Positions 5,355 to 7,111 of a stretch of DNA of 7,111 nucleotides are shown here, one piece after another. The number at the start of each line of letters is the position of its first letter. Position 1 is the stretch's first letter. The stretch lies in assembly GCA_016763235.1 (NCBI GenBank), contig JAESUE010000148.1, positions 1-7,111 of the forward strand, in the 5' to 3' direction. The stretch is from Pseudomonadales bacterium (GTDB lineage: Bacteria > Pseudomonadota > Gammaproteobacteria > Pseudomonadales > UBA3067). Below the pieces are notes generated by a model, which worked only from the letters and a program-made list of their open reading frames with translations, did no database searches and was not told the DNA's origin. The translations under genes were made by a program, and so were the position numbers.

Positions 5355-6143
5355 ATGACAGTTAGCATCAAAACTCCTGAACAAATAGAAAAAATGCGCG
5401 TTGCAGGCCGTATGGCGGCGGAAACTCTTGAAATGATCACGCCTTACGTAAATGCAGGGGTCAGTACCGAGGAACTCAACCGTATCTGCCACGATTACAT
5501 TACCAAGGAGCTTGATGCAATCCCCGCCCCGCTGAACTACAACGGTTTCCCTAAGTCCATCTGCACATCCGTCAACAATGTAATCTGCCATGGCATTCCA
5601 GATGCAGGACGCGTTCTCAAAGATGGTGACATCATCAACATAGACGTTACTGTTATAAAGGACGGGTTCCACGGGGACACCAGCAAGATGTTTACGATTG
5701 GTACGCCATCTATTGTGGCAACACGCCTCATTCATGTTGCACAAGAGAGCATGTATCGAGCCATCAAACTCGTAAAACCTGGGGTACGTCTTGGAGATAT
5801 CGGCTCTGTCATTCAGAAGTATGCCGAAGGAGAACGTTTTTCTGTCGTGCGAGAGTATTGCGGTCACGGTATTGGCGAGGTCTTCCACGAAGAGCCTCAG
5901 GTACTGCATTACGGCAAAGCAAACACCGGCCTTGAGCTAGCTCCCGGCATGACTTTCACTATTGAGCCCATGATCAATCAAGGTCGCAAGGAAACTCGCC
6001 TGCTGCCAGATGAATGGACCGTTGTCACAAAAGACCGGAAGCTTTCTGCGCAATGGGAACATACTCTCGTTGTTACCGAAACAGGATACGAAGTGCTCAC
6101 GTTGCGAAGTGAAGAAAACTTCAGTCGCACAGAAGCCGGTTAA
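5355..6143 (+). CDS. map: Methionine aminopeptidase, type I
   Basis: This cytosolic metalloenzyme removes the initiator methionine from nascent proteins when residue 2 is small. The 262-residue protein has the pita-bread fold and no N-terminal extension, as in bacterial type Ia enzymes (E. coli 264). All metal ligands are present at E. coli numbering: Asp97, Asp108, His171, Glu204 and Glu235. The substrate-site histidines His79 (ICHG) and His178 (VFHEEP) are also there. GHGIGEVFHE and TIEPM are intact. The ATG has AAGGA 4 nt upstream. It is divergent from rpsB and followed after 63 nt by glnD on the same strand, so the two are probably cotranscribed. I could not identify a convincing map promoter in the divergent region. 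Confidence 0.98.
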   Translation: MTVSIKTPEQIEKMRVAGRMAAETLEMITPYVNAGVSTEELNRICHDYITKELDAIPAPLNYNGFPKSICTSVNNVICHGIPDAGRVLKDGDIINIDVTVIKDGFHGDTSKMFTIGTPSIVATRLIHVAQESMYRAIKLVKPGVRLGDIGSVIQKYAEGERFSVVREYCGHGIGEVFHEEPQVLHYGKANTGLELAPGMTFTIEPMINQGRKETRLLPDEWTVVTKDRKLSAQWEHTLVVTETGYEVLTLRSEENFSRTEAG

Positions 6144-6206
6144 GAAAAACCTCGGTAGCCGCTAAAGCTCGATCGACATTTTATTAACATGCACGACAGG
6201 AACTCA

Positions 6207-7111
6207 ATGCCAGATAGCAATACGCCTCAAGCAGTAAAATCTGCAGAACTCTTTGATTTGGCCGACTTTCATGATGGCGTTCTAAATACTGACAACGATA
6301 TCGCCTTTATACGGACGTATCTAGCTGAATCCCAAAACCAGATTAATGGTTTTTTTGTAGCTGGCGGCCCAGTCACTACTGCTATTCAAAAACGCGCTTG
6401 GCTGGTAGATCAGGTTCTAAGCTACCTCTGGTGCCAAGCCAACCTTTCCCCCTCAAACGGCATCGCATTATTGGCCGTAGGGGGTTATGGTCGAGGAGAA
6501 CTCCACCCCCACTCTGATGTCGATATCCTGCTACTTATAAAGGAAGACAAGGATAAAAGCTTTGATCCCGGTTTAGAGCTCTTTCTCACCAAACTATGGG
6601 ATATCGGCCTTAACATTGGCCACAGTGTTCGCAGCCTGGATGAGTGCTTGGAAAACGCCCGTCACGACCTCACAATCGCAACCTCATTGATGGAAGCACG
6701 CCTGATTCGCGGCCCAAGAAATCTATTTAATAAGCTGAATAAAATCATCGCCTCAGATCAAACCTGGGATGACAAACTCTTTTTCCTAGAAAAATTTCGC
6801 GAACAAAAACAACGGCACTCCAAGCACAATAACACTGAATATAATCTGGAGCCTGATATCAAAAATGCCCCAGGCGGCCTGCGTGATATTCAAACCATAG
6901 GCTGGGTTGCCAAGCGCCACTTTGACGTTAGTGATTTCACCGGCCTTGTCGAAAAAGGCTTTATCTCTGAAACGGAACACGACACCCTCAACGAGTGCCA
7001 AAACTTTCTTTGGGAGATTCGGTATCACCTCCATCTATTGACCTCGCGCGGAGAGAACCGCCTGCTTTTTGATTACCAACACAGTATTTCCGGCACCTTG
7101 GGCTATGTTGA
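6207..7111 (+). CDS. glnD: PII uridylyltransferase/uridylyl-removing enzyme, N-terminal part
   Basis: GlnD senses glutamine and adds or removes UMP on PII proteins (GlnB/GlnK), setting the state of nitrogen control. The frame is open from ATG 6207 to the window end, giving about 301 residues of a protein usually near 850-900. The nucleotidyltransferase domain is visible: AVGGYGRGELHPHSDVDILLL at about 90-110, with the two metal-binding aspartates D104 and D106. The conserved NLEPDIKNAPGGLRDIQTIGW block follows at about 213-233, then GENRLLFDYQHSIS near 282-295. The HD domain and the C-terminal ACT domains lie beyond the edge. AGGA (6198-6201) is 5 nt upstream of this ATG. An in-frame ATG at 6189 lacks a ribosome binding site and would add six residues. 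Confidence 0.96.
   Translation, partial: MPDSNTPQAVKSAELFDLADFHDGVLNTDNDIAFIRTYLAESQNQINGFFVAGGPVTTAIQKRAWLVDQVLSYLWCQANLSPSNGIALLAVGGYGRGELHPHSDVDILLLIKEDKDKSFDPGLELFLTKLWDIGLNIGHSVRSLDECLENARHDLTIATSLMEARLIRGPRNLFNKLNKIIASDQTWDDKLFFLEKFREQKQRHSKHNNTEYNLEPDIKNAPGGLRDIQTIGWVAKRHFDVSDFTGLVEKGFISETEHDTLNECQNFLWEIRYHLHLLTSRGENRLLFDYQHSISGTLGYV

Noticed and set aside
5340..5909. 189-residue minus-strand open frame opposite map
   Set aside because: It lies entirely within map, whose metal ligands and family alignment are complete, and its translation resembles no protein family. It is a shadow frame.
6786..7034. 82-residue minus-strand open frame with a hydrophobic C-terminus
   Set aside because: It is antisense to glnD, which keeps an uninterrupted frame and conserved blocks here. 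The hydrophobic run comes from the complement of glnD codons.

Overview
The window is a core chromosomal segment from a gammaproteobacterium, built around the translation and cell-envelope cluster rpsB-tsf-pyrH-frr-uppS. All five genes are on the minus strand. They are divergent from map and glnD on the plus strand, the same arrangement of map/glnD versus rpsB as in Escherichia coli. The protein sequences (S2, EF-Ts, RRF, UMP kinase, UppS, MetAP type I, GlnD) are typical of gammaproteobacteria. Base composition is moderate to slightly AT-leaning, and I cannot name the genus from sequence alone.

Layout, left to right. 1-330: the 3' part of a plus-strand gene running in from outside the window, probably a small split-barrel-type protein of uncertain function. 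372-746 (minus): a small protein joining an N-terminal zinc ribbon to a divergent Smr-like domain. 874-1596 (minus): uppS. 1777-2334 (minus): frr. 2327-3070 (minus): pyrH, overlapping frr by 8 bases. 3212-4099 (minus): tsf. 4271-5062 (minus): rpsB. 5063-5354: the divergent regulatory region, with an extended -10 promoter and a leader of about 150 nt for rpsB. 5355-6143 (plus): map. 6207-7111 (plus): the 5' part of glnD, cut by the window edge.

The minus-strand cluster links ribosome assembly (S2), elongation (EF-Ts), pyrimidine nucleotide supply (UMP kinase), ribosome recycling (RRF) and undecaprenyl carrier synthesis (UppS). Its gaps carry clear secondary-structure signals. There is a strong intrinsic-terminator-like hairpin between rpsB and tsf, an 11-position hairpin between tsf and pyrH, a 15-position inverted repeat overlapping the frr stop codon, and a compound hairpin in the frr-uppS spacer. 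Together they suggest that one promoter upstream of rpsB feeds several steps of read-through or processing. On the other side, map removes initiator methionines and GlnD senses glutamine and modifies PII.

This is mostly a conserved housekeeping region, and I see no mobile element, CRISPR array, tRNA, rRNA or defence system. The parts that merit attention are the zinc ribbon-Smr protein, the break in the usual gene order after uppS (no cdsA, dxr, rseP or bamA), and the intercistronic RNA structures.
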